A stretch of 64,000 bases of DNA from Chloroflexota bacterium (lineage in GTDB: Bacteria > Chloroflexota > Anaerolineae > J102), in NCBI GenBank assembly GCA_029782215.1, contig JAKOVD010000045.1, positions 37,802 to 101,801 on the forward strand, written 5' to 3'. Made by a program: the position numbers and the translations under genes. Below the pieces are notes generated by a model. The model had not been told where the DNA came from. It saw only the letters and a list, made by a program, of their open reading frames with translations, and did no database searches. Of the stretch, positions 36,631 to 45,069 are shown piece by piece (within the stretch, counting starts at the first letter, position 1; every line of letters begins with the position of its first letter).

Positions 36631-37353
36631 ATGGTCGTGAGCACCGTTCTGCTGTCCCAACTCCCTGGCGCACAAGAGAAGCAGGCCTACGAACGACCAT
36701 CGCTGACGGTGGACCTTGTCCTGTTCACCTTCACCGAAGGCGAACTGCGGGTGCTGCTGATCAAGCGCAGGAACTGGCCCTACGCCGACTGCTGGGCTCT
36801 GCCGGGCGGCTTTGTGGGCATCGCCGAGCGCATCGAGGATGCCGCAGCACGCGAGCTGAGCGAGGAGACCGGCGTCGAGGGCGTCTACCTGGAGCAGCTC
36901 TACACCTTTGGGGAGCCCAAACGCGACCCCCGCGGGCGCGTTATCACAGTAGCCTATTTTGCCATTGTCGGCGCCGATGTCAGGCAGCAGGCGCGCGCCG
37001 GAGAGGAAACGACGGATGCCAATTGGTTTGACGTCTATGCCCTGCCCCGGCTGGCATTCGATCATGACCGCATCATCCACTATGCCTTGCAGCGCCTGCG
37101 CTACAAGCTGGAATACACAGCCCTGGGGTTTCTCCTGCTGCCCGATGAATTCACCTTGAGCGAGCTGCAGCAGGTGTACGAGGTCGTGCTGCAGGAGCAC
37201 CTGGACAAGCGCAACTTCCGGCGCAAGATCCTTGCCCAGGGGATTGTGGAATACGCCGGGAAGCTACGCTACGGCGATCATCGTCCAGCCAGGCTCTACC
37301 GCTTCGCTGCGGCTGCCATCGAGCTCGAGAGCGTCCGCCGGCGCTTTCCCTGA
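36631..37353 (+). CDS. Nudix hydrolase with winged-helix C-terminus (NrtR-like)
   Basis: A 240-residue protein combining a Nudix domain (residues about 20-160) with a C-terminal winged-helix domain (FTLSELQQVYEVVL ... KRNFRRKIL). This is the layout of NrtR, the ADP-ribose-responsive repressor of NAD synthesis genes. The Nudix box is intact (GFVGIAERIEDAAARELSEE, then TGV), so it may hydrolyse ADP-ribose or a similar nucleotide as well as sense it. The ATG at 36631 follows GTGGAG nine bases upstream; GTG at 36616 is the alternative. No NAD-biosynthesis gene is adjacent. Confidence 0.88.
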   Translation: MVVSTVLLSQLPGAQEKQAYERPSLTVDLVLFTFTEGELRVLLIKRRNWPYADCWALPGGFVGIAERIEDAAARELSEETGVEGVYLEQLYTFGEPKRDPRGRVITVAYFAIVGADVRQQARAGEETTDANWFDVYALPRLAFDHDRIIHYALQRLRYKLEYTALGFLLLPDEFTLSELQQVYEVVLQEHLDKRNFRRKILAQGIVEYAGKLRYGDHRPARLYRFAAAAIELESVRRRFP

Positions 37354-37531
37354 GCCGCCGGTTGCACGCGGCGGAAGTGGCGGCGGGTTCGATCGGTCAG
37401 GGCCGCCAAACCTGACTTTGCTCATAGACAACGGCGGTGAGAAGTGCGATCATGGTGGTAGTTGCGTGTCCACCGTGACGACGCCCTCAAAGCCTTCACG
37501 GATTCCTTTCTTGTCTCCACGGAGGAGCGAC
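37354..37531. other. Leader/intergenic region before universal stress genes
   Basis: 178 bases without a supported gene. GGAGG at 37521-37525 is the ribosome binding site of the first stress gene. No clear promoter was recognised. Confidence 0.5.
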
Positions 37532-37981
37532 ATGTACAAGCACATTCTGGTGCCGCTGGATGGCTCCGAGCTAGCCGAACGGGCGCTGGTTGAGGCCAAG
37601 GGGCTGGCGCAGGAGGGCTGCCAGATCACGCTTTTCCAGGTGGTCCGGCTGCCGATGCCGGTGGTGTCGCCGGACGTCGGCATGAACATGCCGGTCGTCG
37701 ACATCGAGGATATGTTCAGCGAAGCGAAGACGTACCTGGAAGGGTTGGCGGCGGCATTGGTCAAGGAGGGCTTCAACGCCGACGCCGATGTCGTTGATGC
37801 CGATCACGTCGCCGAGGCCATCGTCAACTATGCGACGAAGCACCAGGTTGACCTCATCATCAAGACCACCCACGGTCGCGGTGGACTCAGCCGGCTCGTG
37901 TTTGGCAGTGTGGCCGAAGGCGTGCTGCGCCACGCCCGCTGTCCCATTCTCCTCATCCGCACCGCGGCAGCGCCAGCCTGA
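37532..37981 (+). CDS. Universal stress protein A family, copy 1
   Basis: A 149-residue UspA-fold protein: MYKHILVPLDGSELAERAL at the start, VDLIIKTTHGRGGLSRLVFG and CPILLIRT at the end. The ATP-binding pattern G-x2-G-x9-G-S is present in GRGGLSRLVFGS, so it should be an ATP-binding type. GGAGG precedes the ATG at good distance. The next gene is a close paralogue, sharing the string VVRLPMPVV. Confidence 0.93.
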   Translation: MYKHILVPLDGSELAERALVEAKGLAQEGCQITLFQVVRLPMPVVSPDVGMNMPVVDIEDMFSEAKTYLEGLAAALVKEGFNADADVVDADHVAEAIVNYATKHQVDLIIKTTHGRGGLSRLVFGSVAEGVLRHARCPILLIRTAAAPA

Positions 37982-38001
37982 TCCTCAAGGGAGAGAACGC
38001 C

Positions 38002-38439
38002 ATGTACAAGAACATACTCGTGCCGCTTGATGGTTCACCTCTGGCCGAGCAGGCGCTGCGACAGATCGAACATCTGAGCGCCCCCGAGGCCGTCGTCAAC
38101 CTGATCCAGGTCGTGCGCTTGCCCATGCCCGTCGTCGCACCCGAGATGTCGGTGCCCATCTCGACCGGCAATCTCGAAGAGGTGGCCCGGGAGGCAAACG
38201 CCTACCTGAGCACCAAGGCGACCGGCCTGGCACAGCTCGCCGCCAGCGTCAAGACCGACGTCGTCGAGGGCGATGACATCGCCCTGACCATCACCAACTA
38301 CGCCGCCAAACACCACTGCGACGTGATCGTCATGTGTACGCACGGCCGCGGCGGGCTGAGCAGGCTGGTCTTCGGCAGCGTCGCCGAGGACGTGGTGCGG
38401 CACGCCCCCTGCCCGGTGATGATCATGCGGCCTTCGTAG
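38002..38439 (+). CDS. Universal stress protein A family, copy 2
   Basis: A 145-residue paralogue of the previous gene, 20 bases downstream: MYKNILVPLDGSPLAEQAL, IQVVRLPMPVVAPEM and THGRGGLSRLVFGSVAEDVV. The ATP-binding loop is intact. The shared blocks suggest a tandem duplication, and the pair may form homo- or heterodimers. GGGAGAG lies about ten bases before the ATG. Confidence 0.93.
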   Translation: MYKNILVPLDGSPLAEQALRQIEHLSAPEAVVNLIQVVRLPMPVVAPEMSVPISTGNLEEVAREANAYLSTKATGLAQLAASVKTDVVEGDDIALTITNYAAKHHCDVIVMCTHGRGGLSRLVFGSVAEDVVRHAPCPVMIMRPS

Positions 38440-38454
38440 GCCGCGGCGCTGCGG

Positions 38455-39498
38455 TCAACCCGCTGGCCAGCGGTCAAGGGCCGGCCAGTGCAGCCGCGAG
38501 AAGGCGTGGTAGAGGCGGTCGCGCACGTCGGGCCGCAGACGCTGCGAGTACAGGCCGAGCAGGGGCGCCCACTGGATCAGCCAGCGCCAGAGCAGGGCGG
38601 CGTCGAGCTGGCGGTGGAAGGCCGCTTCGTCGAGGGGCCGGCCGCGCCGCGCCAACGCCTGCAAGTAGATGGCCGCCATCTCCTCCGGCGACAGCGGCGC
38701 CCCGGATTCGGGGTATGCCCACGGATGCAGGAACGTGACCAGGTCAAGGGCGGGCGGGCCGGCCGCCACAAGCTGCCAGTCATACCAGAGCCGCTGCCGC
38801 CCATCCTGGCTGACGGCGATGTTCTGAAAACCGGCGTCGCCGTGAAGCAGGGTGTGGGGAGACTCCTGCAGAGTCGCCAGGAGCAGCCCCGGGTCTGAGG
38901 CCAGGGCATGCAGCCGGGCGAGCCGCGCCGCCGGCAGGTGCGCATCCTCCACCCCGGCGGCGATGAGCGTTTCGATCCCCTGCCTCCCCTCCCGGAGGAG
39001 CGAGCCGGCGTCCCTCCCCACCGGCTGGGCAAGCCAGGTCCAGGCGTCCATCTCCGGCCGGACATCCCAAAAGGCGAGGTGCAGTCGCGCCAGGTCGGTC
39101 AGGGCGTTGGCGACGTCCTCGGCGTCCCAATTCGCCTGCCAGTGGGAGCTGCTCTTGCCCGGCGGCAAGGGCAGAAACCACAGGTCGCCCGCCGCCACGT
39201 CGAAGGCGATGGCCGTGGGCAGGTCAATGGGAACCCGTCCCGGCAGGTTGGCGTAGGCAAGGGCCTCGCGCTGCGGCGCCCCCCGCAGGAAAGCGCCCGT
39301 CACCACGGCGCCCCGCTTGTAGACCAGGGTCAGCGCCGCCTGGACGCCGGCGCGGCGGAGACTGAGGCGCCAGTATTCCAGGGTGCTGCCCGACAAACCG
39401 CCCGGAAAGGGCTGGCGCTGGACGGAAATGATGGCGGCGTTCGGCGCCGCCAGGTAACGCCGGACCCCCCAGAGGAGGGCGGGCGGGACCTCAGCCAT
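38455..39498 (-). CDS. Aminoglycoside-phosphotransferase-family kinase
   Basis: A 347-residue protein kinase-like phosphotransferase (APH/choline kinase family). The catalytic loop is LLHGDAGFQNIAV, the metal-binding Asp is in LWYDWQLVAAGPPALDLV, and the N-lobe has TLVYKRG as the probable ATP-binding lysine. Such proteins phosphorylate small alcohols, amino-sugars or antibiotics; nothing here fixes the substrate. Last gene of a seven-gene minus-strand operon, overlapping its neighbour by eight bases. Confidence 0.85.
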   Translation of the reverse strand: MAEVPPALLWGVRRYLAAPNAAIISVQRQPFPGGLSGSTLEYWRLSLRRAGVQAALTLVYKRGAVVTGAFLRGAPQREALAYANLPGRVPIDLPTAIAFDVAAGDLWFLPLPPGKSSSHWQANWDAEDVANALTDLARLHLAFWDVRPEMDAWTWLAQPVGRDAGSLLREGRQGIETLIAAGVEDAHLPAARLARLHALASDPGLLLATLQESPHTLLHGDAGFQNIAVSQDGRQRLWYDWQLVAAGPPALDLVTFLHPWAYPESGAPLSPEEMAAIYLQALARRGRPLDEAAFHRQLDAALLWRWLIQWAPLLGLYSQRLRPDVRDRLYHAFSRLHWPALDRWPAG

Positions 39499-39916
39499 CG
39501 TGCTCGCTGGCGCCGCCCAACTGCTCGTAGAGATCGAGCTGGTCGTTCAGCGGCACCAGGTTCACGTAGATGACCCGCGCGCCGTCCACGAGACCGTTGG
39601 CGTCCAGGGGGTGGTAGCCGATGATCAGGGCGCGCATGCGGCGGCCGCCGATCTCGAGGTGTTCGATCTGCCGGAGCTCGAAGCGGTGCGTCCGGCGCAG
39701 CGGCACACGATAGACGAACGTGGTACCGTCGAACTCAGCCTCGGCAAAAGCGCCCAGGATCATGAAGACGGTGACGATGGCCAGGCCGACGACAAAGATA
39801 GAGAGCAGGTTGTCGGGCCGCAGCACCGCCTCGCGGGCGAGCAGCGTGGTGATGACGATGAAGGCGACGGCGCCAAGACGGAAGAGCGCCGTAGGCGTGT
39901 AGCGCTTACCTGGCAT
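39491..39916 (-). CDS. Small membrane protein with PH-like domain
   Basis: A 141-residue protein with two N-terminal membrane helices (LFRLGAVAFIVITTLLA and IFVVGLAIVTVFMILGA) and a C-terminal beta-rich domain (FDGTTFVYRVPLRRTHRFEL, IEHLEIGGRRMRALIIGY) like bacterial pleckstrin-homology modules. ATG at 39916 overlaps the GNAT stop by 11 bases. The function is unknown. Confidence 0.72.
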   Translation of the reverse strand: MPGKRYTPTALFRLGAVAFIVITTLLAREAVLRPDNLLSIFVVGLAIVTVFMILGAFAEAEFDGTTFVYRVPLRRTHRFELRQIEHLEIGGRRMRALIIGYHPLDANGLVDGARVIYVNLVPLNDQLDLYEQLGGASEHDG

Positions 39917-40799
39917 AGCTGTAACCGCTGAGGGCAAGCTCGTCAAAGCCCATGCGCAGCATCAGGCTCTGGGCGGCCTCATCCTGGTGGTTAATGGCCA
40001 CCGCCAGGCGCCGGAAACCGCGGGTGGACAGCTCATTCAAACAGCGCAGCAGCAGCCAGGATCCCACGCCCATGCGGCGGTACTCGCTGATCACGGTCAG
40101 CCGGCGCAGCGAGGCGGTGGGCACCCCGGTTCCCGCCGACACTGCGCCCAGAAAACGGCATTCCAGGCTCGCGACCGGATCGGCGCGGTTGGTGACCTCC
40201 AGTGTGAACCCGTCTGGATCTGGCTCCTCCAGCTTGAGCAGCAGCCGCGGCACCTTGGGGTGTCGCTCAGGTTGGTGGCCCGAGAAGACGCACTCATAGA
40301 GCTGCCAACGCTCGCTGATCCTGTACCCGGCAGCCCCGAGCGCCACCATCACGTCCATGTGCCTGCTGTCCAGCACGCCGCGTCCGGCCAGGTAACACGG
40401 ATAGCCGGTGCCGATGTCAAAGGCCGCGACCTTCGCCAGCCCCTGCGCGGCGAAGTAGGCGTCAGCAGCGGCAAGCAGCGCTGCCGTCGTTCCCGCTGGC
40501 GCCTTGGGGTGCACGAAGAGGGAGCGCAGGAAGCCCCTCCGCTGTTCGGCAGGCTCGGTGGTCAGCCGCCCGAAGGTGCAGTGGGCGAAGCCGCTGGTAT
40601 GCTCGCCGTGGCGCGCCACCAGCCAGCCCTCCGGCGACACCGCCAGGATGGCCTCGGGACCGCCGTCGTTGAGCAGCACCAGGTCGCGGAAACTCTGCGG
40701 GTCCAGCGTCCAGGCATAGGGCAGGGCGGCATGGGCCTGGTTGAACAGCTCGGCGACGGCCGCCAGGTCGCGATGGCGCAGGGGTGTGACCTCGATCAT
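39906..40799 (-). CDS. GNAT-family N-acetyltransferase, two-domain
   Basis: A 297-residue protein with two GNAT halves. The second has the usual acetyl-CoA loop region (RLTVISEYRRMGVGSWLLLRC) followed by AINHQDEAAQSLMLRMGF; the first (EVTPLRHRDLAAVAELFNQ ... RGFLRSLFVHP) is degenerate. Its ATG overlaps the LysE stop (ATGA). The substrate is unknown. A longer frame to 41048 lies within the LysE gene and is rejected. Confidence 0.85.
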   Translation of the reverse strand: MIEVTPLRHRDLAAVAELFNQAHAALPYAWTLDPQSFRDLVLLNDGGPEAILAVSPEGWLVARHGEHTSGFAHCTFGRLTTEPAEQRRGFLRSLFVHPKAPAGTTAALLAAADAYFAAQGLAKVAAFDIGTGYPCYLAGRGVLDSRHMDVMVALGAAGYRISERWQLYECVFSGHQPERHPKVPRLLLKLEEPDPDGFTLEVTNRADPVASLECRFLGAVSAGTGVPTASLRRLTVISEYRRMGVGSWLLLRCLNELSTRGFRRLAVAINHQDEAAQSLMLRMGFDELALSGYSYAR

Positions 40800-41410
40800 G
40801 CGGGACTCCGGAAGGCCAGGTAGGCGGCGTAGAGCATCAGGACGCCGATGATGACGAGCAGGAGGGAGGCAAAGCGGAGCACGCGACTGTGCCAGTGCGG
40901 CGGCAGCCCTTGCGCCCGGCTGAACAGATACGCCATCACCACCTTGCTGCCAATCAGCAAGGTGTAGAAGCCGACGATGAAGGCCACGGCATCGATCGGA
41001 CTCGAATTCCAGGCCCGAACGAACATGGGCGCTCCCACCGTGGCCCAAAATAGATAGGGATGCGGGCTCAGGAAATTGACGAGAGCGCCGTGCGCCAGGT
41101 CCTGGCGGGCCGAGGCGGCATCAGCAGCGTCAAGGCCGGCGCCCCCGCGGCGAAAGCCGTCGATGCCGAGCCAGATGACAAACAGGCCGCCTACGACCAA
41201 CAGCCCGTTCAATGCCCACTCGGGGAGCCGGCCGACCAGCAGGATGGACAAAACGACGATCGGCAGATCGCTCACGAGGGGGGCGAAGGCGACGCGGGCG
41301 CCGCTGGCAAAGCCCCCCTTGAGGCTGCGCTGCATGACGAGGGCCAGCAGCGGCCCTGGCGAGACGCCGGCGCTCAGGCCCAACGAGAATCCGATCAGCA
41401 GATAGGTCAT
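40796..41410 (-). CDS. LysE/RhtB-family amino acid exporter
   Basis: A 204-residue inner-membrane exporter with five or six hydrophobic segments and the family start LLIGFSLGLSAGVSPGPLLALV. The central GLFVIWLGIDGFRRG and FLSPHPYLFWATVGAPMF are typical. ATG overlaps the rlmB stop by four bases. The exported compound (lysine, homoserine or another) cannot be assigned. Confidence 0.88.
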   Translation of the reverse strand: MTYLLIGFSLGLSAGVSPGPLLALVMQRSLKGGFASGARVAFAPLVSDLPIVVLSILLVGRLPEWALNGLLVVGGLFVIWLGIDGFRRGGAGLDAADAASARQDLAHGALVNFLSPHPYLFWATVGAPMFVRAWNSSPIDAVAFIVGFYTLLIGSKVVMAYLFSRAQGLPPHWHSRVLRFASLLLVIIGVLMLYAAYLAFRSPA

Positions 41411-42249
41411 GCCGTTCCCGGACGGGCAGCCGCCCGCTGGCGCATGACATGAAAGAGCAGGATCGAGCCTGCCACAGCCGCATTGAGGGAATCCACCTGC
41501 CCCACCATCGGCAGCTCCAGCAGCCAGTCGCAGGTCTCCGCCACCAGCCGCCCCAGCCCAAACCCCTCCGAGCCCACGACAATGCCCAGGGGACCGGTCA
41601 GGTCGACGGCGTCGTAGGGCTGGGCGTCGGGGTGCGCCTCCAGACCGGCGATCCACAGGCCCTGGTCCTTGAGCAGCTTGAGGGTCGCCACCAGGTTGGT
41701 CTCCTCGCACACCAGCAGGTGCTCGACCGCCCCCGCCGAGGCGCTCACCACAGCCGGGGTGACGCCGGCCGAACGGTGGCGCGGGATCACGACGCCGTGT
41801 ACGCCGCAGGCGTCCGCCGAGCGCAGCAGGGTCCCCAGGTTCTGAGGGTCCTGCACGCGGTCGAGGAGGAGCAAGAGAGGGTCCTCCTGCCGCTGGCGGG
41901 CTTTTTCCAAGGCAGCCTCGACGCTGGCGTACGGGTAGGGCCCCACGGCCAGGGCCATGCCCTGGTGGTTGGCGCCGGCCAGCCAGCCGTCCAGGCGCTC
42001 ACGCCCCACCTGCTCAATCGCGGCGCCGGCGTCCCCGGCCAGCCGCTCGCTCTCCTCCACGACGCCGGCGGCGTGCATGCCTTGCGCCAGGTACAGGGTG
42101 TGGACCCGGCGGCGCCGGGCCCGCAATACCTCGCGCACCGGCTGCCGGCCATAGATCAGCTCGTGTGCAGGCTTTCCCGCCTCGGCCGGACCGCGCCGGG
42201 GGGCGCCGGCGGCGCTGGCGCGACTGCGTGGTGCGTGGGAACCGCCCAT
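41407..42249 (-). CDS. rlmB: 23S rRNA (guanosine-2'-O)-methyltransferase, SpoU/TrmH family
   Basis: A 280-residue SPOUT methyltransferase, most like RlmB (methylates G2251 of 23S rRNA with S-adenosylmethionine). An L30e-like N-terminal domain starts HELIYGRQPVREVLRA. The knotted catalytic domain has NLGTLLRSADACGVHGVVIP, GIVVGSEGFGL and the final LPMVGQVDSLNAAVAGSILLF (quoted in part). The 25 N-terminal residues are Ala/Arg-rich and variable. It follows cysS by 23 bases, a common pairing in bacteria. Confidence 0.93.
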   Translation of the reverse strand: MGGSHAPRSRASAAGAPRRGPAEAGKPAHELIYGRQPVREVLRARRRRVHTLYLAQGMHAAGVVEESERLAGDAGAAIEQVGRERLDGWLAGANHQGMALAVGPYPYASVEAALEKARQRQEDPLLLLLDRVQDPQNLGTLLRSADACGVHGVVIPRHRSAGVTPAVVSASAGAVEHLLVCEETNLVATLKLLKDQGLWIAGLEAHPDAQPYDAVDLTGPLGIVVGSEGFGLGRLVAETCDWLLELPMVGQVDSLNAAVAGSILLFHVMRQRAAARPGTA

Positions 42250-42272
42250 CAGCCGCTAGCCAGACCCCCGGC

Positions 42273-43676
42273 TCATTTCTCCCACCGCCAGGTCGTGCCC
42301 TCGCGCGCGTCTTCGACCAGTACACCCTGCCCCGCCAGTCGGTCGCGCACGACGTCGGCCAACGCCCATTGTTTGGCCTTGCGCAGCTCCGACCGCAGTT
42401 CGACCAGGAGGTCGATGAAGGGAGCGGCGTCCGAAGCGGCCCGCGCCGGCTCCGTCAGGGTCATGCCCAAGACACCGGCCAGCTCTGCCAACACGGCCTG
42501 GGCCTGCTGGAAGGGCTCACCGCCCACCCCGGCATCGCGGGCCGTGTTGATGGCCTTGACCAGGTCGTAGAGGTGGCCGAGGGCGCCGGCCGTATTGAAG
42601 TCATCGTCCATCGCCTCGACAAATCGCTCACGAGCGTTGGCGGCCGCTTCGCTCACGACCCCTGCCTCGGGTCCGTCCAACGAGGCGCCGGTGGGCGGCC
42701 GCAGGGCGCTGCGCAGCCGCTCCAGGCCGCGCTCGGCCTGTTCGACCACCTCGGCGTCAAAGACGATGGGCTTACGGTAATGGGCGCCCAACACCAGCAG
42801 GCGAAAAGCCTCGGCGCTGTGCTCGGCCAGGAACTCGTCGATGCTGATGATGTTGCCCAGCGACTTCGACATCTTCTCGCCGCGGAGCTGCAGCATACCG
42901 TTGTGCATCCAGTAGGTAGCCAGGGGAGCGCTGTTGCAGCATTCGCTCTGGGCAATCTCGTTTTCGTGGTGCGGGAAGATCAGGTCGTTGCCGCCGCCGT
43001 GGATGTCGATGGTAGGCCCCAGGTGGCGGCGCGCCATCGCCGAGCACTCGATGTGCCAGCCTGGGCGGCCCATGCCCCAGGGGCTCAGCCAGGCCGGTTC
43101 GTCGGGCGCCTTTTGCCCCTTCCACAGGGCGAAATCGGCGGCGTCTTCCTTCAGCTCATCGCCAAAGCGCTGCCGGGTGCTGCTGACGGCATGCTCGATC
43201 TTGCGGCGGCTGAGCTTGCCGTAGTCGTCATCACTGCCCACACGGAAGTAGACGTCGCCCTCCGATTCGTAGGCATGACCCTGGTCGATGAGGGCCTGCA
43301 CCATGTCAACGATCTCGCCGATGGTGCCGGAGACGCGCGGGGTCACGGTGGGGGGCTTGACGCCCACCTGCTCCATCTGGCCGCGAAAGCGGTCGATGTA
43401 GTGCTGGGCCAGGTCCAGGGGGTCCTGGCCGCTCGCCCGCGCCCTGTTGATGATCTTGTCGTCGACGTCCGTGTAGTTCATCACGTGGCGCACCTCGTAG
43501 CCCCGGTATTCCAGGTAGCGCCGGATGATGTCAAAAACCAGGGCCGACATGGCATGGCCGATGTGGGCCTCCGCATAGACGGTGGGGCCGCAGACGTACA
43601 TCTTGACGACGCCCGGCTCCAGGGTCTGGAAGGATTCGATCTTGCGGGTCAGCGTGTTGTAGACGCGTAAGGCCAT
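42273..43676 (-). CDS. cysS: Cysteinyl-tRNA synthetase
   Basis: Class I aminoacyl-tRNA synthetase, 467 residues, charging tRNA-Cys. HIGH appears in [18 protein letters not shown] in [10 protein letters not shown]. Zinc ligands are MYVCGPTVY, the WHIECSAM Cys and [15 protein letters not shown]is. The C-terminal anticodon-binding helix bundle follows. It lies 26 bases after the PIN/TRAM gene. Confidence 0.97.
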   Translation of the reverse strand: MALRVYNTLTRKIESFQTLEPGVVKMYVCGPTVYAEAHIGHAMSALVFDIIRRYLEYRGYEVRHVMNYTDVDDKIINRARASGQDPLDLAQHYIDRFRGQMEQVGVKPPTVTPRVSGTIGEIVDMVQALIDQGHAYESEGDVYFRVGSDDDYGKLSRRKIEHAVSSTRQRFGDELKEDAADFALWKGQKAPDEPAWLSPWGMGRPGWHIECSAMARRHLGPTIDIHGGGNDLIFPHHENEIAQSECCNSAPLATYWMHNGMLQLRGEKMSKSLGNIISIDEFLAEHSAEAFRLLVLGAHYRKPIVFDAEVVEQAERGLERLRSALRPPTGASLDGPEAGVVSEAAANARERFVEAMDDDFNTAGALGHLYDLVKAINTARDAGVGGEPFQQAQAVLAELAGVLGMTLTEPARAASDAAPFIDLLVELRSELRKAKQWALADVVRDRLAGQGVLVEDAREGTTWRWEK

Positions 43677-43702
43677 GATGTGATCTCGCGGTGGGGTGTG
43701 GG

Positions 43703-44785
43703 TCAGGCGACAGGGACGGCGAAGATCATCCGCCCGGCGCTGGTCTGCAGCACCTTGGTGACGGTCAGGTCAACGTCCCGGCCGACAAGGCGGCCGCCGT
43801 TTTCCACCACCACCATGGTGCCGTCGTCAAGAAAGCCAACGCCCTGGTCGATCTCTTTACCTTCCTGGATGATGCGGAGGCGCATGCGCTCGCCGGGCAG
43901 GTAGATAGCCTTCATGGCGTTGGCGAGGTCGTTCAGGTTCAACACCCGCAGCCCCTGCAACGCCGCCACACGGTTGAGGTTGAAGTCGTTGGTGACCAGG
44001 CCGTAGCCATACTGCCGCGCCAGGCTGACAAGCTTCTCGTCCACCTCGCGCACGCCCGCCACGTCCAGGTTGGCGATCTCCATCTTGGGCGATGACAGGC
44101 TTTGCAGCTCGTCCAGCACTTCCAGGCCCCGGCGGCCGCGGGCACGGCGCAGCGGATCGGCGGAATCCGCAATGTACTGCAGCTCGGCCAGCACAAAGCG
44201 GGGCACGATCAGCGGTCCCGAGAGAAAGCCTGTCTTGGCCACATCGGCGATGCGGCCGTCGATGATCACGCTGGTGTCCAGCAGCAGCGCCTGCGGACCG
44301 ACCGCGGCAATGGCCGGCTCAGAGTTCACGGGCTCCACCTGGCGGGACGCCGCCCGGCGCGAGCGTGTGAACAGGTGCACCAGGTCGGGGCCTCGCAGCA
44401 CCGCGATCATGGCGCCCAGATAGCCGAAGATGATGCTGGCGACGACGGGCAAGATCGCGCCGAAGGGATAGGGGAGCTGGGCCAGCGTCGGCCCCAACAG
44501 GGCCGCCACGGCCAAGCCCAGCGCCAGGCCGATGGCGCCCGCTACCACCTGCTCAATGGGGATCTGGCGGACGACCCGTATGGCAAACACCGCCGGTCGC
44601 GTCGTCAGATAGGGCGCAACCACCCAACCAATGATGGCCCCCACCAGGGTCAGCGGCGCAATCCAACGGAAGGCGCTGAGGTCGGTAAGTGGATTGGGGG
44701 TTTGAGTGATGATGACGCCGATTTCCCATCCGATAATGGCAAAAACGATAAGTCCAAGGACACGGAAAACGCGTTCGAGGTTCAC
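43703..44785 (-). CDS. Membrane-anchored PIN/TRAM-domain protein (YacL-like)
   Basis: A 360-residue protein with four N-terminal membrane helices ([19 protein letters not shown] ... [20 protein letters not shown]), a PIN nuclease-like domain ([17 protein letters not shown], the first acidic residue intact; then [21 protein letters not shown]) and a C-terminal TRAM domain ([17 protein letters not shown]). YacL-like proteins are widespread but their function is not well known; the PIN acidic residues suggest RNase activity and TRAM suggests RNA binding. GTG start with AGGAGG 11 bases upstream. First gene of the cysS-rlmB operon. Confidence 0.9.
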   Translation of the reverse strand: MNLERVFRVLGLIVFAIIGWEIGVIITQTPNPLTDLSAFRWIAPLTLVGAIIGWVVAPYLTTRPAVFAIRVVRQIPIEQVVAGAIGLALGLAVAALLGPTLAQLPYPFGAILPVVASIIFGYLGAMIAVLRGPDLVHLFTRSRRAASRQVEPVNSEPAIAAVGPQALLLDTSVIIDGRIADVAKTGFLSGPLIVPRFVLAELQYIADSADPLRRARGRRGLEVLDELQSLSSPKMEIANLDVAGVREVDEKLVSLARQYGYGLVTNDFNLNRVAALQGLRVLNLNDLANAMKAIYLPGERMRLRIIQEGKEIDQGVGFLDDGTMVVVENGGRLVGRDVDLTVTKVLQTSAGRMIFAVPVA

Positions 44786-45069
44786 GGGGTTTGAAACCTC
44801 CTGAGTGGTTCTATGCGGTTGTACCCGCCTCCGCCGGCCTGCTCGCCGTGGAAGGGCGGTACAGCGAATAAACAGATGAAAAGAGGAAATAAGTCCTTGC
44901 CGCGCCGCGGCTTGCTCATGCTAGCACACATAGGACGTTCTGACAATTGTTTTTCGTTCCCAGAGCGTCTCCCATGATGCGCACCTGCAGAGGTCCCTTG
45001 GCTTCGCGCACCTGGTAAAATGGATAGTATCCCTGTGTTGAAAAGTCAGTCGAAGCCATCGACCAGCAA
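44786..45069. promoter_or_regulatory. Divergent promoter region
   Basis: 284 bases between PIN/TRAM (minus) and the UvrA-like gene (plus). TGGTAAAAT (about 45013-45021) is a plausible extended -10 for the UvrA-like gene. AGGAGG just before 44785 is the PIN/TRAM ribosome binding site. The AT-rich part near 44870-44960 (AACAGATGAAAAGAGGAAAT) probably holds the minus-strand promoter. Confidence 0.45.

Noticed and set aside
35206..37200. A minus-strand open frame of over 600 codons
   Set aside because: Runs antisense through fabF, fabH and the Nudix gene, which all have clear catalytic motifs; composition is that of a reverse-frame artefact.
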